Shown: in pieces, positions 62,701 through 64,000 of the stretch
How positions within the stretch are numbered: the stretch's first letter is position 1
Layout: each line of letters starts with the position of its first letter
DNA from: Rhodococcus oryzae
GTDB lineage: Bacteria > Actinomycetota > Actinomycetes > Mycobacteriales > Mycobacteriaceae
Direction: 5' to 3'
NCBI RefSeq assembly: GCF_005049235.1
Contig: NZ_SUMD01000002.1
Coordinates: 186,001 to 250,000 of the forward strand
DNA length: 64,000 nt
Notes under the pieces: model-generated
What the model was told of the DNA's origin: nothing
Database searches by the model: none
Seen by the model: the letters and a program-made list of their open reading frames with translations, nothing else
Made by a program: the position numbers and the translations under genes

Positions 62701-64000
62701 AGGTCGGCGTCGCCGCCGTAGTCCCGGTACAGCCGCGACAGGGTCAGCGACAGTAGTGGCAGCGTGTCTGCGCCCTGCCCGCATTCCTCCAGCAATCGGT
62801 CCACCAGCGCAGGCTCAACCCGAAGCCGGTGGCCGGTCTCGCCTGCGCGCCGGACGGGACCGACGACGACCTCCTTGAACTGGGTCGGCGGCATGGGCTT
62901 CAGTTCGCCGAACACCGCGCTCTTCAGGCCGGCCAGTTCCGGCGCCGTCTGCCACGCCTCGTAGAGGTCGGCGCGGATCGTCAGCACGACGAACATCGAC
63001 ACCCGATCGCCGTTCGCATCCCGCATCAGGCGCGCGAGCAGCGAAAGAAGTTGGCGGGCTTGCGGTCCCGCATCGACGCCGAACAGTTCCTCAGCCTGGT
63101 CAACCGGCAGGATCAGCGCGGGCGCAGGCGCATCGGGGGGCAGGTCCAGTACGCGCGCCCTGGCGGCCTGCTGCGCCTCGAGCAGCCACTCACGGAGTCG
63201 GTCGACGCCGTCGGGGCAGGCGGCCTTGATCTCCCCGAGCGTCGGTCGGGTGAGTCCCAGGCGAACGCGCATCGCGTGAATCGACTGGGCCAAGCCGGAA
63301 TCGCCGGTGAGCGCGTTGCGTTCGGGCCGAACGATGTCGAGCAGCAGGTAGTTCCGGTCGTCGCGGCGCAGCCGTGGCAGGAGTCCGGCCCGCAGGAACG
63401 AGGACTTGCCGACCCCGGACGGTCCGAGAATCACGAACAGCGACTCCACCCCGGTGTTGCTTATGCCACGTAGGCGGTCGAGCCCGTCGAGGATCTGCGC
63501 GTCCCGCCCGAAATAGACGGCGGCATCGACCTCTTCGAACGGTTCCCAGCCCCGATAGGGCGCCCGGTTCGGGTCACCCGGGGGCGGCCAGGGGAAGTAC
63601 TCCGCGCCGACTCCGGTCGCGCGCAGCCCGGTGCGCAGCCGTTCCAGTCCGTCGGTGAGGAACACGACCGGCTCCGACCCGTCGCCGAGCGAGATCTCGG
63701 TCTGTGGTCCGTCGCCGAACAGATCGCAGCGCTGCCATTCTCGGGTGATCTCGCCGCTCTCCATCGGCTCCAGCCGGACGACGAAGACCGGCTTGTTCAG
63801 GTCCTCCGCATGGCGGTACTCGAGCTTGCACTCGTGCGAGCTCTCCCAGGTCGAGGAGAGCAGGACGACGACCGCCTCGCACCGGTCCTTCGCCTTTCGC
63901 AGTGCGTCCTTCCACCGGATACCCAGCGGGAGGCCGGTATCGACGTCGACGTCGAGGAAGATCTCGCGCGCCAGGCCCGGCTCTCGCTCCGCCAGCCATC
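59718..64000 (-). CDS. TIR - STAND NTPase - WD40 repeat protein (5' partial)
   Basis: The minus-strand frame runs off the right edge; at least 1,426 residues remain. From the edge to about 63765 it encodes a TIR-like region (IFLDVDVDTGLPLGIRWKDA, then EAVVVLLSSTWESSHECKLE). An nSTAND1-type NTPase follows: EPFEEVDAAVYFGRDAQILD, Walker A GPSGVGKSSF, Walker B-like LILPVDQAEELFG. A helical linker, a coiled coil rich in Glu/Ala/Gln and one membrane-like helix (AVLAVTLVAAMVAVFYYF) precede 15 WD40 repeats, probably two propellers. The C-terminal end (LTRNMSEAEWEAW...ATCPDLP) is typical of the family. Related STAND proteins sense a trigger and activate an effector; here TIR, which in many bacteria degrades NAD. 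The immune role is inferred. ATG 63764 is internal, not the start. Confidence 0.88.
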   Translation of the reverse strand, partial: WLAEREPGLAREIFLDVDVDTGLPLGIRWKDALRKAKDRCEAVVVLLSSTWESSHECKLEYRHAEDLNKPVFVVRLEPMESGEITREWQRCDLFGDGPQTEISLGDGSEPVVFLTDGLERLRTGLRATGVGAEYFPWPPPGDPNRAPYRGWEPFEEVDAAVYFGRDAQILDGLDRLRGISNTGVESLFVILGPSGVGKSSFLRAGLLPRLRRDDRNYLLLDIVRPERNALTGDSGLAQSIHAMRVRLGLTRPTLGEIKAACPDGVDRLREWLLEAQQAARARVLDLPPDAPAPALILPVDQAEELFGVDAGPQARQLLSLLARLMRDANGDRVSMFVVLTIRADLYEAWQTAPELAGLKSAVFGELKPMPPTQFKEVVVGPVRRAGETGHRLRVEPALVDRLLEECGQGADTLPLLSLTLSRLYRDYGGDADLTLDEYTAMGGMSRVVQTEIDSALSADPGERQRQLELLRRAFIPWLATINPDSDQPMRRVARWSDIPAESRPLIDVLVAKRLLVKDERGGETVVEVALESLLRQWDELAGWLRSEAEDLKAADRLEGAATEWERRDRDEDWLLQGTRLEDAEVLSAKTDFIDRLQPTRGFLLASRERETARTEEEKRRREAELQAAKDKQQAAEALAEAETEAKEQAQAHTAALRKRARALRAVLAVTLVAAMVAVFYYFQERDSARESLAAQLNSEAQAMLAGARPEGEFRALGELLAAPHIAPKTDNDAMLGALVARRDVVKIIGTPDLVGSAAFDRDGDRIVSGGSDGTVRLWNAHTGQPEGAPMPADRGGVSHVAFSPDGGTIAASGSDGVVRLWETATQKPLNEPDIADPSAVLGMGFKADGGRIVSATFDGTLRWWDTATGKLDSDPVERLRGGRVMSVAFSPDGRWLALGSEDNSIRLADLSTPEYTLVDDVLAGHQGVAHSIAFSPNSGQIASGSADGTVRLWDAHSHTSIGAPMEGHEAPVTSVAFSPDGQRIISGDLAGTIRVWDVATGHPASTPLVGHRGMVTSVGFSRDGSRLLSSSADTTMRIWDAKTAVGMTGHYGGGLGVYSVRFNEDGSRISTASLDGARLWDADTGTPAGFMAGLGFPVAVAWSRDSQLVVIGGKDGTLLRWDSSGLPLGDPIISPGLASLDVSLDGKWIVTGGEDGAVRRWDARTGKQVSEQLDAHTAKVNLVGFSPDSRMVVTGSLDRTLRRWDAATGKSLGEPMAVNPKAPAISADFSPDGRAIATGDDVGTVRRWDAESGQALGEPMTGHQGSIYVEYSPDGRTIASYGFDATVRRWDAQTGELLGEMPTQGWTANIDFSPDSRRLASAGADGIRLWNADTGEPIGEPMRGHIGQALSVDFSPDGRSVVSGGADHTVRLWSVPPLDPSEWPDALCDKLTRNMSEAEWEAWISPDADYAATCPDLPVPDGGGTG

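Noticed and set aside
59718-63764. Treating ATG 63764 as the true start of the WD40 protein
   Set aside because: The same frame stays open to the window edge and encodes TIR-like sequence directly upstream, so the start lies outside.
1-64000. tRNA, rRNA, CRISPR arrays and known riboswitches
   Set aside because: No cloverleaf with conserved arms, no repeat-spacer pattern and no recognisable riboswitch core were found by eye; this is not an exhaustive computational scan.

Overview
The window is high-GC actinobacterial DNA, most likely from a mycolic-acid-type genus (order Mycobacteriales, e.g. a Rhodococcus, Gordonia, Tsukamurella, Nocardia or Mycobacterium relative). The evidence is GTG/TTG starts, 4-nt ATGA/GTGA gene overlaps, HsaB/E/F/G-, KstD- and FadD3-like steroid enzymes, a near-identical glucosylglycerate hydrolase, DUF222-HNH, a fatty acyl-AMP ligase and F420-type (LLM) oxidoreductases. 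The genus cannot be fixed from sequence alone. No rRNA, tRNA, CRISPR array or transposase was seen. Region 1 (1-16.4 kb) is a steroid/ring-catabolic island: the end of a Kst4D-like flavoprotein, an IclR regulator with an esterase, PadR, an HsaB-like flavin reductase, a FadD3-like acyl-CoA synthetase, a classical delta5-3-ketosteroid isomerase, KstD and a small CxxC protein, two meta-cleavage-product hydrolases flanking an MFS transporter, the coupled hsaE-hsaG-hsaF operon, a second IclR gene and a hotdog thioesterase. The ring hydroxylases and the extradiol dioxygenase are not in the window, so this is part of a route that continues elsewhere. Region 2 (16.5-31.2 kb) is mixed: a STAND-type LuxR regulator, a DUF222-HNH protein, an SDR, a DrrAB-type exporter, a molybdate importer operon led by its own HTH-TOBE protein, a GMC oxidoreductase plus aldehyde dehydrogenase pair, and a 14-TM-type MFS exporter. 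Region 3 (31.3-38.6 kb, minus strand) is a compact biosynthetic cluster: fatty acyl-AMP ligase, free ACP, a single KS-AT-ACP protein ending in a PLP-dependent alpha-oxoamine synthase, and a type II thioesterase. The order implies that a fatty acid is activated, extended once with malonate and released by decarboxylative condensation with an amino acid, giving an aminoketone that could cyclise to an alkyl hydroxypyrrole. This is the best candidate for an undescribed system here. Region 4 (38.7-59.7 kb) holds housekeeping and nutrient functions: glucosylglycerate hydrolase, two LLM oxidoreductases, a GH25 lysozyme, a serine beta-lactamase-like hydrolase, a PhoX phosphatase, a polar amino-acid ABC importer, LtrA, small hydrolase/isomerase genes, a sugar (SugABC/LpqY-like) ABC importer and a class A penicillin-binding protein. 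Region 5 (59.7 kb to the right edge) is a very large TIR-STAND NTPase-WD40 protein whose N-terminus lies outside the window; its domain plan matches immune/defence NTPases.
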